From [Phialemoniopsis] sp. UDSM-2020 (lineage: Eukaryota > Ascomycota > Sordariomycetes > Thyridiales > Thyridiaceae), in the NCBI GenBank assembly GCA_018873225.1, contig JAEILZ010000001.1:558001-622000 (forward strand): a stretch of DNA of 64,000 bases, read 5' to 3'. Within the stretch, counting starts at the first letter, position 1. Every line of letters begins with the position of its first letter. Below, in pieces: positions 20,898-31,341 of this stretch. The notes beneath the pieces are model-generated. The model did no database searches and was not told the DNA's origin. It worked only from the letters and a program-made list of their open reading frames with translations. Both the position numbers and the translations under genes were made by a program.

Positions 20898-22810
20898 TCA
20901 ATCAGTGGATTCCTTTACATCAAATCGGAGTGTTCCAGCATAACTTCGTGCCAGCTGTAACCTGATTCTTTCTGCTTCACGACACATCTTGCTCAGCCTT
21001 TCCAAATCCTGAACATCTGACGAAAGCTGGCCTCCCATGGCCATACCATGTATTATGCATGGCAAACTTGACGACTTCCAGATAGGGCCATCACGGTATT
21101 TGTTGCATCGTATCGTATAGATCAGCATCGTAGCTCCCAACACTACAAGTGCTGCTGGAAGGGTTAACCATGGCCAGCGGACTGTGATATAGACTTGCTG
21201 GCGAAAGGCCGTCCCGGGCACCGCTATCCTCGTAGAATTCATGTTACGCATGTAGGCAGTGATGCTCTCCGCAAGTCCCGCAACAAGGTTGCTCAAATCC
21301 TCGTCGAACAGCGCACTGGAGATATCGAGTTGCGTAAGCGTGGGATGGTCCGAAATGACATCCGCAAAGTACTTTGTCACACTGAATAACTGCTGTAGCG
21401 TTTCTGATAGACTAAAAGCGTCGCCCTCACTGATGTTGTATGCTGTGCTGTTATTAGAATTCGGCTCATTGAGTTTGAATGTTTGCCAACGATGGAAACC
21501 AACACCGTAATAGCCATCAAACAGCCGTAGTTTCTTTTCTGAGACGATGGGCGTGTCGGGCGACCCATTTTTGATGTTGGATCCAACATATGTACGCTCA
21601 CATAATTCGAGCTCGCATTCGTGAGTGGTCCCATTTTGTTGCGAATTTTTCGACAATTTCCAGAGGGCAAACTTCACGAGACAATCTCCGTTATTCTTTG
21701 CGGCTGATGTGAGTAGTGTCCTCCAGTCGGCGACCGTATTGCCACCACTTCCAACCTGTGTGGATAACTTAAAACCACCTGGTGTAGTCACGTTCGACCA
21801 AGTTATGGTTTTGTCATCATTTTGGATCGATGTAATTTTTGTTTGAGCAGTTACGTTCCGACAAGAGCCACAGACACCTAAGGTGGATACCTCGGGATAC
21901 TTGCAATTCCCGGTTGGACATGTGTAAGGCCAGTCCAATGGTCGACCATAAGCTCCCAGGAGTATCGCACCTTGCATACCAGTAGCAATGAGCCGGTCTG
22001 TCTCTATATTAGACTGAAATGGAAGACGTGTATAGCACGTGAAGGCTTACTGGATGCACGATCCATGGGACCTACCAAGCCAGAATCATAAGTTTGCACC
22101 ACGTACGTGGAAGCAGAAGCTCCGATGTTGGTGACTGTACTATCTGAAATCCGGATAATCTGTTGTGCGAAAGGATCCATAGCAAGCGCAAGAATCGTGA
22201 GACAAGCCAAGGTCGAGCCAGCTAGAGACTCAAAATTTATATGCCATAAAAGGAGCATTGAGCCCCACGGGCCCCGGCTGGCACTGTCGAATTGTTCCAA
22301 TCGAATGAGGCTTCTCGGCTGGTTGGTACTGAACAGTATCCATTTCTGTTGACTGACACACTCAGCGAGTGGATATACCAATGAAGCTTTGGTGACCACG
22401 GCGAAGACAGAGATGAGCGTGTTAGGTTGGATGGGCAATGTCCAGGTCGATAGAGGCTTCCCATTAACGGCGAGCAGGATGGACACGATAGAAACAAGGC
22501 AGCTCATGCTCAAGATAATGCTAGCGATCTCATATGTCCATGTATCACTCGCATGACTGATCGACAGTCGTACACCCTTTGTGCGTCTGGTTTTCCTGTT
22601 TTCGGCGCTAGAATGACAATTAGAAGATGTTGTAAAGTTTGTAGCTGGCTCGGAGTGCACAGAATCCGGTGATTCATTAATCGATGTGTTAGGAGCGGGC
22701 AACATTGGGTCATTCGTGGAATGAGATTTCTCGAGACGAGGACTCTCAGGACCACGAGGCCTGCCAGGGGAGTGCCTTGACTCAGGAGGTTGTACCGCTA
22801 AGGACTCCAT
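20898..22810 (-). CDS. DUF3176-type multi-span membrane protein
   Basis: Two exons (22810-22051 and 22003-20898; 47-bp intron GTAAGC...ATATAG, phase 1) give 621 residues. After ~85 polar residues come membrane segments around 95-145 (IASIILSMSCLVSIVSILLA; TLISVFAVV) and ~210, then a large probably extracellular domain with several Cys and N-glycosylation sites, and a last helix near 535 (LPAALVVLGATMLIYTI). The motif WTYEIASI at the first helix, LFSTNQPRSL after the second pair, and CPTGNCKYPEVSTLGVCGSC just after the splice match the DUF3176 pattern as I remember it. Members are widespread in Pezizomycotina, with no known function. Confidence 0.85.
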
Positions 22811-23200
22811 ATCAGCGTTGCTCTACTGGTAAGAATGAATTGCTTTTATTTTGAACAATACATTCCAAGGTACAATCAGATCAAGGTAAAGAAGCTCCCA
22901 CGGAAAGGCGGATGTTGGGCAGAGACGACTTTAAGTGTGGCTGCGCAGGATGACCCGCAGGTTACACATGTGCAACGAATATCGAAACATGCCTCGCCAA
23001 TATTGGAACAGTCAGCCCGCGTGATGAAAGAGCTTCTTCAAGATTTAGGCTATATCTGAGGAAGTAGTAACGGTATCTTAGCGAAGGCAGGGTCATATAA
23101 ATCATGTTCAAGGAGCCCCCCGACGGATCGGGCGGCCTCATTCGATAGAGATTTATGGGCAACGTTCCACATGGCTTCGTATTCCCTGACATCACTTAAT
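22811..23200. other. Intergenic
   Basis: No gene supported; 3' region of the acyl-CoA dehydrogenase and 5' region of the DUF3176-type gene. Confidence 0.5.
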
Positions 23201-24556
23201 TTACAATTTCACTTCCAGCCTCGCCAAACTTGTCACTTGACGTATCGCAAGGTCCGCCAGAATCTCCTCACTGCCACCGCCAACAACCTGTTTTTTATGT
23301 TAGCATCTGTTCGGCAGAAAACATCGAGCAAAACCACTTACCAACATGCGAAGATCCCGAGTGATCTGCTCCACGGTAGCACCACGCCCACCCCGTTGAT
23401 ACCCAGCGCCCCCAAAGATCTGCTGCGCCTCCCGCGCCGCCAGCTCCACCATCTGCCCGCCCTGCACCTTGAGCAGCGCGATCTCGCTCGCGATCGCCGG
23501 GTCCTGCCACCCGCGCGCCGACGTCTGCACCTGGTACGCCACCTGCTCGAGCCACGCCCAGTGCGCCTCGACGCGGTGCGCCACCTCGGACAGCTTGCGC
23601 CGGATGACCTGGTTCTCGAGCAGCACTTTCCCAAAGGTCTTGCGCTCGCAGGCGTACTGGAAGGCCAGCGACAGACACGTCCGGCTCTTGCGGTTGCACT
23701 GCACGGCGAGCAGGTACCGCTCGCGGTTGAAGTTGCGCATGATGATCGGGAAGCCGCGGCCCTCGCGGCCGAGCAGGTTCTCGGCGGGCACGCGGACGTT
23801 GTCTAGGCCGACGAGGCTCGCGCCGCCTGCGTTTTGCCCGCTGTTGTGGATCTTGGTGATGGTCACGCCCTCGGTATTGCGCAGCGGGATGACCAGCACC
23901 GAGATGCCGGCTGCTCCCGGGGCGCCGCCGGTACGCACGGCGGTCGTCATGTGTGTCGCCCAGGGCGCGCCGGTGATCCACTTCTTGACGCCGTTGACAA
24001 TGTAGTGCGTGCCGCCGGGAGACTTCTCGGCCGTGGTCTGGAGATTCGCGACGTCAGAGCCGCCGCCGGGCTCGGTGACGCCGAGGCAGAAGTTGGACTT
24101 GCCAGAGAACAGGCCCGGCAGCCAGCGGGCCTTTTGCTCCTCGGTGCCGTGGTGGAGGACTGGCGGGATTCCGATTGAAGACGCGCCGCCGAGAGCAATC
24201 ATCACACCGCCTTCGATCCTGGACAGCTCGTCCGATGTCACAAGGAGGTGGAAGGCATCCGTCTGGTCTTGCGGAATGCCGGCGAGCCTGGGGATGCCAC
24301 GAGGCCGGTATTTGTCGGGTACGTCATCGAACGGAATGCCAGATCTGCAATAATCGAGAGCTACATCTCGGGGAGTTTCGCCTGATTCTTCCCAGGCTAG
24401 CGCGTGCGGAAGAATCTTGGTGTCGACATATTGGCGGATGGCGTCTCGAAGCTGGCGATGGCTCTTGTTGAAGTACGGTGACTTGCCGGTGCGGTACCAG
24501 GCGGGCTCGCTCCAGGGCACGCGCGGATCGAGATCCAGCTTGGGATCTGAAGCCAT
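23201..24556 (-). CDS. Acyl-CoA dehydrogenase family protein
   Basis: Two exons (24556-23342 and 23287-23201; 54-bp intron GTAAGT...AACAG, phase 0) give 433 residues. The domains run in standard order: N-terminal helices, middle beta domain with LGVTEPGGGSDVANLQT and KKWITGA, C-terminal helices with QQIFGGAGYQRGG. The second exon supplies VVGGGSEEILADLAIRQ, the expected C-terminal signature, so the splice is secure. The usual catalytic Glu of short-chain enzymes sits in the segment that here reads FGGAGYQRGGRG, so the substrate may not be a straight fatty acyl-CoA. There is no clear peroxisomal or mitochondrial signal. Its neighbours are a Zn2Cys6 regulator and an alpha/beta hydrolase. Confidence 0.92.
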
Positions 24557-24885
24557 GTTGAATCAATGAGAGACGCGTCTCATGTTGCCGTGCTGATGAT
24601 GAATCTGAGATATGGAGAGTCAACTAAACTCAATTGATGGTCCTGACACAGGAGGCTTACCCTGTGGATCGCAGCATAACGAATCCATTGGATGATCATC
24701 TCGCTTCAAACTCCACACTAGGAAGCGTCAAGTACCCTGCAGTCCCTGGATGCTACCCCGTAAAGCGGGGAACTACCCATGCCTCGGCATCAAGTCGACT
24801 TTCTGCAAGTGTTTGCGCTTTGTGTAGGATCAATAAACCTTGTCGCTGTACATGTATGCTTAATTCATCCAAACCCGAGATCTAT
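24557..24885. other. Intergenic
   Basis: Spacer between two minus-strand genes; probable promoter of the dehydrogenase. Nothing else seen. Confidence 0.5.
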
Positions 24886-26589
24886 CTATGTTCCTCCTAT
24901 AATGTTGAGGCCCTCATGTAACTTCCTCGCAATGTAATCCGCTCGCGCTCTAGTATCTAATGATTCAAGTTTGACTACCCCCTCAGAGTCAACAAACTCG
25001 TCAAGTGGGAGACATACTAATGTCACCACACGAAGAAATTGCTCTCGGATCCAGTCATGTTGCTGAGGTCTCAACACGGTGGTGACTGCCCGACCGTTTT
25101 TGCTGGCAAATAGGTTCAGCAGCCGGCCAAGTGAGCCCATAAGATGCCATGGCCCCTGAGCTACAACATGATGCTGGTGCTCGACCTTGAACATTGTATC
25201 CTCGCCTGCGCCGGGGCGGATCGAAGAGCTCCGAGGAAGGGAATGATATCCAGGCAGGATAATTGTGGGGTCGTCAAAGTCGGCGATGCTCGACGGCCGT
25301 GTTCGATTTCCGAGTAAGAACGGAATAGTGAAGCAAATATCGTCGATCAGTTGCTGCAGTGCTTCTTCGCAATAGAACAGACTCATCAGGTCTGAGTGTT
25401 CCGTGTCTTGCTGTAAAAATGGATTCTTTTGCAGGAGAACGAGAAACATGTGGGTGAGCATCAAGCGATACCATCGCCACAAGTTCCAAGTCGACGATAT
25501 CTGGCAGGACGGGTAAATGTCACCTGTCCCCTGGTAGCTGGTGACTGATATGTCAAAATCCTGACCGCTCGCTAGCCTCAGAGGATGCCAGTCTGGCGGT
25601 ACCGTCTCGGCCCAAGTTAACAGGCTCGCGTGAAGATTCAGACCGTCCTTCAGCCAAGTCATCAAGGACTCTTGAGAAAGCAATGATACAGTGTTCGCCG
25701 ACAGTGATCGGAACCGAGACCGTAAGTCGGCAAGGCTTGCTCCTAGATCGTCAAGGACAGAGCCTGGATTAGGCAAAACGTTGGCGTGTGTAATTCTCGC
25801 GTCGGCAAGTGTTTGCTCCGATAATGCCCGACCCTCCCGTAAGGCTAATGAGACTTCGAGGTGTATTATGTATCTTGCCATGTACCCTGTTGAACTGGCC
25901 GCGGTCTGATCGGTGATGAGATCGGCCCGTGGGAGCAGTGATAACGCGCCATTGTAATGGTGGCGCGAAACTCTCCTGCAGCCAAAGACGCTAGCCGTAT
26001 TCTCGTACCAGTGCAACACCAGTGCTGCAAGAACTGTGCTCGGTCTGCTTCTTTCAATGGGATCTTGGATTGCAGCTCGAAGACGAGTCAGGCTGTGATT
26101 GAGCCTTTTGTCGGGCGATAGGAAGGCTTTTGGTCCATGCCTCCATAAAGTTAGGTATTTTGCCGATACAGTGGTGATGGCAGTCGACAAGGCCGAATCT
26201 TGAGGCTCAGTACTATAGAGTGGGACGATGACCTCGAAGAAGCCATGGGACGAGCTGAAGCTCCGGCCTCTGACGCATTCTGCAAGGAAGAACGAAACAG
26301 CATCGTTCTCCAGAGGTGATGGCAAGGATGACAAGGGGGAGGAAGGGCGAGAGGCAAGTTGCCGATCCGGGGTCCCCGCGTTGCTGGAAACCTCACTCGC
26401 TTGACGAATGCGTATCCCTGTAAACTTGTGGCTTTCGTCCTTGATCTTTATTTGCCGAGGCTCTTTCATGTATCCCCCGCACTTTGTGCCGAGTTTGATA
26501 CACCGCTGGCACTCTGGCTTGCCCTCGTCGCACTTTACACGGCGTTGTTTGCAAGTGTTGCACCGTCCTGAAGGCCCGAGGTTCACCAT
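24886..26589 (-). CDS. Zn2Cys6 fungal transcription factor
   Basis: Intronless, 567 residues from the ATG at 26589. The Gal4-type zinc cluster starts at Cys10: CNTCKQRRVKCDEGKPECQR, then CIKLGTKC, six cysteines in CX2CX6CX5CX2CX6C spacing. A middle homology region follows, with the usual scattered hydrophobic helices (AECVRGRSF near 85; WYENTASVFG; WNLWRWYRLMLTHM near 360). Such proteins are nuclear regulators, often of a neighbouring pathway. It lies between the acyl-CoA dehydrogenase and a divergently transcribed secreted hydrolase, so either could be a target; this is inference only. Confidence 0.92.
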   Translation of the reverse strand: MVNLGPSGRCNTCKQRRVKCDEGKPECQRCIKLGTKCGGYMKEPRQIKIKDESHKFTGIRIRQASEVSSNAGTPDRQLASRPSSPLSSLPSPLENDAVSFFLAECVRGRSFSSSHGFFEVIVPLYSTEPQDSALSTAITTVSAKYLTLWRHGPKAFLSPDKRLNHSLTRLRAAIQDPIERSRPSTVLAALVLHWYENTASVFGCRRVSRHHYNGALSLLPRADLITDQTAASSTGYMARYIIHLEVSLALREGRALSEQTLADARITHANVLPNPGSVLDDLGASLADLRSRFRSLSANTVSLLSQESLMTWLKDGLNLHASLLTWAETVPPDWHPLRLASGQDFDISVTSYQGTGDIYPSCQISSTWNLWRWYRLMLTHMFLVLLQKNPFLQQDTEHSDLMSLFYCEEALQQLIDDICFTIPFLLGNRTRPSSIADFDDPTIILPGYHSLPRSSSIRPGAGEDTMFKVEHQHHVVAQGPWHLMGSLGRLLNLFASKNGRAVTTVLRPQQHDWIREQFLRVVTLVCLPLDEFVDSEGVVKLESLDTRARADYIARKLHEGLNIIGGT

Positions 26590-27054
26590 GTTGAGGGGGC
26601 TGAAATGACCGATCGCCAAAGAGGGCAAGCCTTTGCGAGTGTCCTGCTCGCCTGCATCTGGGGCCGTGAGGGGGTGTGTTAGTTATACAGAGTCGAATTA
26701 TGGCTGTGCTTGTAGTGGCTCGGTGGACTCGTCAACCCGAGGTAGGACGCGACGTCGAAAGAACCTTGAAAAGTAAGCAGCTGTCATGCAACACCCAGAA
26801 GTTTAGCGTCATTAATCAGCTCTTTTGGGGCTTAGGCGTCCTTTTTCCCCACAACTTTCATGACGTGGGCTCGTGGAGCCTCTCTCACCTCGCAAAATAC
26901 TTTCTAGATTCGGCCTAGCCAATGTCTCTAATATGGGGAGTTGGCATTCAGTATTCTGGTGAGAGACCCCAAACTCAGGTATATGAATCGGCATGAATCA
27001 TGGTGAAATCTTTTGAAAAAACGAGAAATACGAATATGGTCTCATCTTACCAAA
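26590..27054. other. Divergent promoter region
   Basis: 465 bases shared by the regulator (minus) and the hydrolase (plus). I see no perfect CGG palindrome that I would call a binding site. Confidence 0.5.
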
Positions 27055-28383
27055 ATGAAGCTGACTCGTTCATATCAATCTCTTTTCATGCACTCGTTGG
27101 CGTTGCTCTTTGGCATGCCCCCGGCTGCATCTGCAGCGGCGGAAGGACCCGACTTGCCCACCTTGCCGCTAAGCGACGACCCGGCTTACAATTTCGAATT
27201 GCTTATTCCTCTTGCCGCTTCCGTGAGCGGTGGCGGTGATATCTCCGATATCTTAGGAGCTGCCAAGAACATTAAACCCGGCGATTTCAAATCTTACAGT
27301 GACCACTTTTATGCCCTAGCCAACCAGACAAAAGCTCGCGCCTTGGACAAAGACATTGCCTACGACCCAGTCAACGTGAGAGATTCTTGGTTCGCTGCGT
27401 CCGAGTACTTCCGACGTGCCGACTTTTACCTCCATGGCAACTGGACCAACCCCCTTCTTGATGTTCTGTGGAACGAGCAAAAGTCGGCGTTCGACACTGC
27501 CATCAAGGCTTTGCCGGTGCCCGGAGAGCGTGTTCAGATCAAAGCTGACAACTTCGCCGTCGAAGGAGTCTGGTATGCTGCGACTGCCAAACAGGTGAAA
27601 GGCCCAACCCTCGTCATCGGGAACGGCTATGATGCCAATCAGGAGGATTCCTACCATCAGTATGTCGCCTCCGCCTTGGCTCGGGGATGGAACTGCTTCA
27701 CCTACGAGGGACCCGGGCAGGGTATAGTGCGCCGCGACCAGAACATCGGCTTTATCCCGGACTGGGAGCGAGTGGTCACACCGGTTGTGGATTACCTTCT
27801 CTCAGAAAAGGCACATCTTATCGATCAAACGCGTTTGGCCCTGCTCGGCAATTCATTGGGTGGATATCTTGCTGCTCGAGCCGCTGCCTTTGAACCCCGA
27901 TTCAAAGCTGTTGTCCTGAACGGCGGTGTCTGGAGCCTCTTCGACGCCTGTTCGTCTCCGCTCCCTCCGTCAGTCCTTCGGCTATTCGAGTCAGGCAATC
28001 AGACAGCTTTCGATGATGCAATACACTCCATCGTAGCTAATCCGAACACGAGCACAACCATCCGGTGGGGTGTTGAACATGGCCGGTGGTCCTTCTACAC
28101 GCACTCTCCTTATACATGGCTCAAGATGTCTCAGGATTTCGCCATCGAAAGTGTGGCGGACAAGATCCAGATCCCTGTTTTTATTGCCGATGCCCAGTAT
28201 GAGAGCTTCTTCCAAGGACAGTCACAGAAGGTGAAAGATGTCCTAGGTGACAAAGCGACTCTGCATGTTTTCAATGGCACAGCAGGATATCACTGCCAGA
28301 TTGGCGCTGAGAAGGAACGGAGCAGTGTCATCTTCGCTTGGCTGAACAAGACTTTGAACAAGGGATGCGCATCAAGGGATTAA
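27055..28383 (+). CDS. Secreted alpha/beta hydrolase (DHPON hydrolase/FrsA-like)
   Basis: Intronless, 442 residues from the ATG at 27055. Signal peptide about 1-28 (hydrophobic SLFMHSLALLFGMPPAASA). The N-terminal ~150 residues are helical and contain a SDHFYALANQTKARALDKD segment, then the hydrolase core: PTLVIGNGYDANQED (oxyanion loop), YEGPGQG, nucleophile elbow GNSLGG with Ser267, an Asp in IPVFIADAQYES, and His in AGYHCQIGA. This two-part layout resembles 2,6-dihydroxypseudooxynicotine hydrolase-like C-C or ester hydrolases. The substrate is unknown. It shares its promoter region with the Zn2Cys6 factor. Confidence 0.85.
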   Translation: MKLTRSYQSLFMHSLALLFGMPPAASAAAEGPDLPTLPLSDDPAYNFELLIPLAASVSGGGDISDILGAAKNIKPGDFKSYSDHFYALANQTKARALDKDIAYDPVNVRDSWFAASEYFRRADFYLHGNWTNPLLDVLWNEQKSAFDTAIKALPVPGERVQIKADNFAVEGVWYAATAKQVKGPTLVIGNGYDANQEDSYHQYVASALARGWNCFTYEGPGQGIVRRDQNIGFIPDWERVVTPVVDYLLSEKAHLIDQTRLALLGNSLGGYLAARAAAFEPRFKAVVLNGGVWSLFDACSSPLPPSVLRLFESGNQTAFDDAIHSIVANPNTSTTIRWGVEHGRWSFYTHSPYTWLKMSQDFAIESVADKIQIPVFIADAQYESFFQGQSQKVKDVLGDKATLHVFNGTAGYHCQIGAEKERSSVIFAWLNKTLNKGCASRD

Positions 28384-29194
28384 TGTCGTTCGAGCACGGA
28401 GAAAGTTTCGGGTATTCATCGTACCGCATCTTGCAACGGGATCATGGACCGATCCTTGTAAGATCCTGAGAATGTTGCTGGAGATTTCCCTTATCAGAAT
28501 GGTTGGGCTCGCAAGTGGGTGTCAGAAAGGTGGACGGTTTTCCTTGTGGATGAACCTCGATCATTAACTGATCAACCAGGATTATTCCACTACCTAAGCA
28601 TGAATGGATGATTCGGTCTGTTAGCAATTTGGGTAGAGATTGATCCAAAACCGTCACACTGGCAGCTTAGACAAGGACCACCCAGGATTGGATCAGATTA
28701 AGATGGTAGAACTCTCGAAAATGGAAGATGATGTCACTTCAATTTCCAACGACAAAAGCGAGCGCAACCTCGCCATTCCAAATATTAAGCTGCCAGCTTC
28801 TTTTCTCCCGGCGCGGGCCGTGACGTCAATTTAGTTATTTAGCGAGTGCCGTTGGCAGGAAGCTGTCAGCCGTTTTGAGTATCGTGAGGTTGGACTTGAC
28901 TGTATTGAGCCGCTGATCGGGCTTGGCAAGCCCACTTAACAACGCCACGTCCGTCAGCTAGGCGAACCGCCTGAGCGTTGACAGGCAGTAATGGCATGGA
29001 TCGTCAAGAGCTTCCATATGCTTTTGCCAAGGTTAAAATATGCATAAAAGTGCCCTGTCCCTCCTGCTTGGAGCCTTGATCGGGTCTGGGTGCTACCATT
29101 TGATGTCTCCGACTGAATGCACACTTTCCAAACTTGATCTTATAGGCTCCTCGCTGCCGACACACCACACACACAAAAGTGCACACACATAAAG
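28384..29194. other. Intergenic with truncated MITE-like copy
   Basis: Holds the second copy of the inverted-repeat element. A TATA-like GCATAAAAG lies near 29041, about 150 bases before the next gene. No other gene seen. Confidence 0.5.
28512..28655. mobile_element. MITE-like element, copy truncated at right end
   Basis: The left end (CAAGTGGGTGTCAGAAAGGT, then GACGGTTTT) matches the inverted right end of the 17.2-kb copy at all but one of its first 30 bases. The inner right part GGGTAGAGATTGATCCAAAA and CCGTCA is shared, after which homology stops, so the outer ~20 bases of the right repeat are missing. There is no target duplication, as expected after truncation. Confidence 0.65.
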
Positions 29195-29908
29195 ATGAAT
29201 CCCTGGCCGTTTTTGGTATTATCCATCCTCGTCTACATATCTGCCTTCATATCTGTAACCGCAGAGCTTGCCTACGCGGCCAAATGGTACAGATACAGCT
29301 GCCGGGCCTCCAAGGGCGGTTGCTGGGACTTCTTCATCGTCGTATGGATCATTGCGCTGATCGCCAGCTTGATTTCTGGTGCATTGGCATGGATATGGGC
29401 CCTCCGCCAATACAAGAATCGCTGGCATCCCCTCTTCAACATCGGCACATGCCTATTCGTGGCTCTCCTCTGGACCGTGGTGATCATCATCGGCTGGATC
29501 CCGTTCAGCTTTAGATTCGCCGCCACCAGTTCTCACGATGTAGGCAAAACAGTCGTATTCCGCGAGAGGACGGCAGCTGTCACGGGGATGATGGAGTGGT
29601 CGCGGAAGTACTACTTTGAAACCCAGAAGTTTTATAGTGGGACGTACTGGAGTGATGGCAAGAAGCAGAAAAACGAAATGGTCAACGCTTCTGATATTGG
29701 AATGGCTGCGACAGTCATTTGCACGGCCGCCTGGTGAGTTGGCCCCTCGTTATTGCTGGTGAGACAAAGGTCTAACTTGAACACCCACAGTGCCTGGTCT
29801 TGGCTCATGACGGCTGTCATGGTTTACTGGAGATATACGCATAACCTACGGCAGAAGCTTCGCATGCAGAAGGAGGCTCGACGAACATCAGAGGACACCG
29901 TCGTGTAA
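29195..29908 (+). CDS. Four-TM membrane protein (MARVEL-like), unknown
   Basis: Two exons (29195-29733 and 29791-29908; 57-bp intron GTGAGT...CACAG with TCTAAC branch site, phase 2) give 218 residues. Four hydrophobic segments: about 5-25, 47-70, 84-108, and 172-198, the last completed by the splice (TAAWCAWSWLMTAVMVYW). A loop with charged and aromatic residues lies between helices 3 and 4 and the tail is basic. The arrangement resembles small MARVEL-type proteins, but no signature is strong enough to name the family. Confidence 0.78.
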
Positions 29909-30105
29909 GAATCAGAAGCTCTTTAGTCAGTGCTTCCAGTGAGGCATCACAACCCTAGTTCTGGAACATTGAATATGAATATATTCAGTGCGGGAATCAT
30001 CCAAAGCTGTTTTCTCATAAGTAAATAAATGCACGATTCTTCTTTGTTGCTGGAAGTTGGCTACACCATGAGAGCATGTTCCGTCCCTGGCTCGCATTTC
30101 GCCCC

Positions 30106-31341
30106 TCAGGGAGACACCTCGGGAGGGGCAGGAGGAGACGGGGTGGCCGGAGCAGGAGCAGGCGTCTCTACCGGCGAGCAGCTCACAACCCTCCTAGTAG
30201 CAGGCTCTGTTGCCGTCACCGTAGCCGTAGCTCGGACAGTCGTCGTATGGTGCGTCGGCGCAGGCTCCTCTGGCGGCGCGGTCGTCGTCACGGCCGGGGG
30301 CGTAGTACTCGGCTCCTCAGCAGGTGGGTCCTCAGTCTGCCGTCGCATGATGGTCACAGACCCTTCCTCCGCCGGGGGAGGCGGCACCGCTGTCGGCATA
30401 GTGGGCCTGGGAGGCGGGTTCGACGGCGCCGGGCGCCGGGTCACGCTCGGCCTCGGCGGCCGCGCCGCGCAGGACCGGAGACTCACGACCGTCGTGGTGG
30501 ACGGGTAGACGGTGCGCGTGGCGACGGTCTGGGTGACGGTGGCGTCGTAGCTCGTCGAGCTGCAGACGTACCGCGTGCGCGTCAGGGCTGTCGAGTTGAC
30601 GGTCGCGAAGGTGTAGGACGTGCGCGTGAGGTGCATTATCGAGTCCGACTCCTGTCGCTTGGCCATTGGTATGGAGGTCGGCCTTGGCACCGCTGGCGGC
30701 GTGAGGGCCGGCATGCCGCCCCCGAAGCCGCAGCTCAGGGTCGACACAGTCGTCGTCGTTGACCCGTAGTTAGTGCGCGTGAATGTCACGGTCGTGGTGG
30801 TGTCGACCGTGTACAGGTGAGTGATGGTCTTCACGCACTTGTAAGTGGTGCGCGTGAGCGGCTGCGTCTGAGTGACGGTGGTCTGGATCCAGACGGTGCG
30901 GGTGATGACGGGCCGGGTGGGCGAAGGAACGTCGCTCGGCCAGGTGGTAGCGGCCGGAGGAGGAGGCGCAGAAGACCCGGTGCCCTGGCGCCGGACGAAC
31001 TCGGGAGGGTCCGCGGCGGGGCTGGTCAGGGTCGGGATGGCGGGGGCGGAGGGAGTGGTGGGAAGTGTCGGCGGTTCCACTGGGGGCACACTCGGCGGGG
31101 CCGCCTCGGAGTATACATCCCGGGTGCAGTTTAGATCAGCGAGAGCTGCGATAGTCGACGTGTAGACCGAGTAGGTGATGGTGGAGGTGACGGTAGGCTC
31201 TGCCGGAGGTGCTGGGGGCGCCGTGGTCACTACGGCAGGTGTGCTCGAGGTCGGCTCCTCCTGGCGGGGACGAATGTTTCCGGCCGGGCTGGCAGTGGCC
31301 AGTGCCACGCCGATCACGAACAGAGTCTTGAAGGCATTCAT
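30106..31341 (-). CDS. Secreted Thr/Pro-rich protein with repeated Kex2-type sites
   Basis: Intronless, 411 residues from the ATG at 31341. Signal peptide about 1-20 (MNAFKTLFVIGVALATASPA). Basic sites followed by Gln recur: RPRQEEP, VRRQGTG, AKRQESD and MRRQTED, each opening an acidic/Pro/Thr-rich stretch. Between them are two related ~60-residue units with TRTxYxC motifs (TRTTYKCVKTITH; TRTRYVCSSTSYD), Thr-rich strands and a closing LSC or RSC, so each may hold one disulfide. If Kex2 cuts at these sites the product would be several peptides starting with Gln. Possible roles are a wall-associated glycoprotein or a peptide precursor; I recognise no specific family. Confidence 0.75.
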   Translation of the reverse strand: MNAFKTLFVIGVALATASPAGNIRPRQEEPTSSTPAVVTTAPPAPPAEPTVTSTITYSVYTSTIAALADLNCTRDVYSEAAPPSVPPVEPPTLPTTPSAPAIPTLTSPAADPPEFVRRQGTGSSAPPPPAATTWPSDVPSPTRPVITRTVWIQTTVTQTQPLTRTTYKCVKTITHLYTVDTTTTVTFTRTNYGSTTTTVSTLSCGFGGGMPALTPPAVPRPTSIPMAKRQESDSIMHLTRTSYTFATVNSTALTRTRYVCSSTSYDATVTQTVATRTVYPSTTTVVSLRSCAARPPRPSVTRRPAPSNPPPRPTMPTAVPPPPAEEGSVTIMRRQTEDPPAEEPSTTPPAVTTTAPPEEPAPTHHTTTVRATATVTATEPATRRVVSCSPVETPAPAPATPSPPAPPEVSP

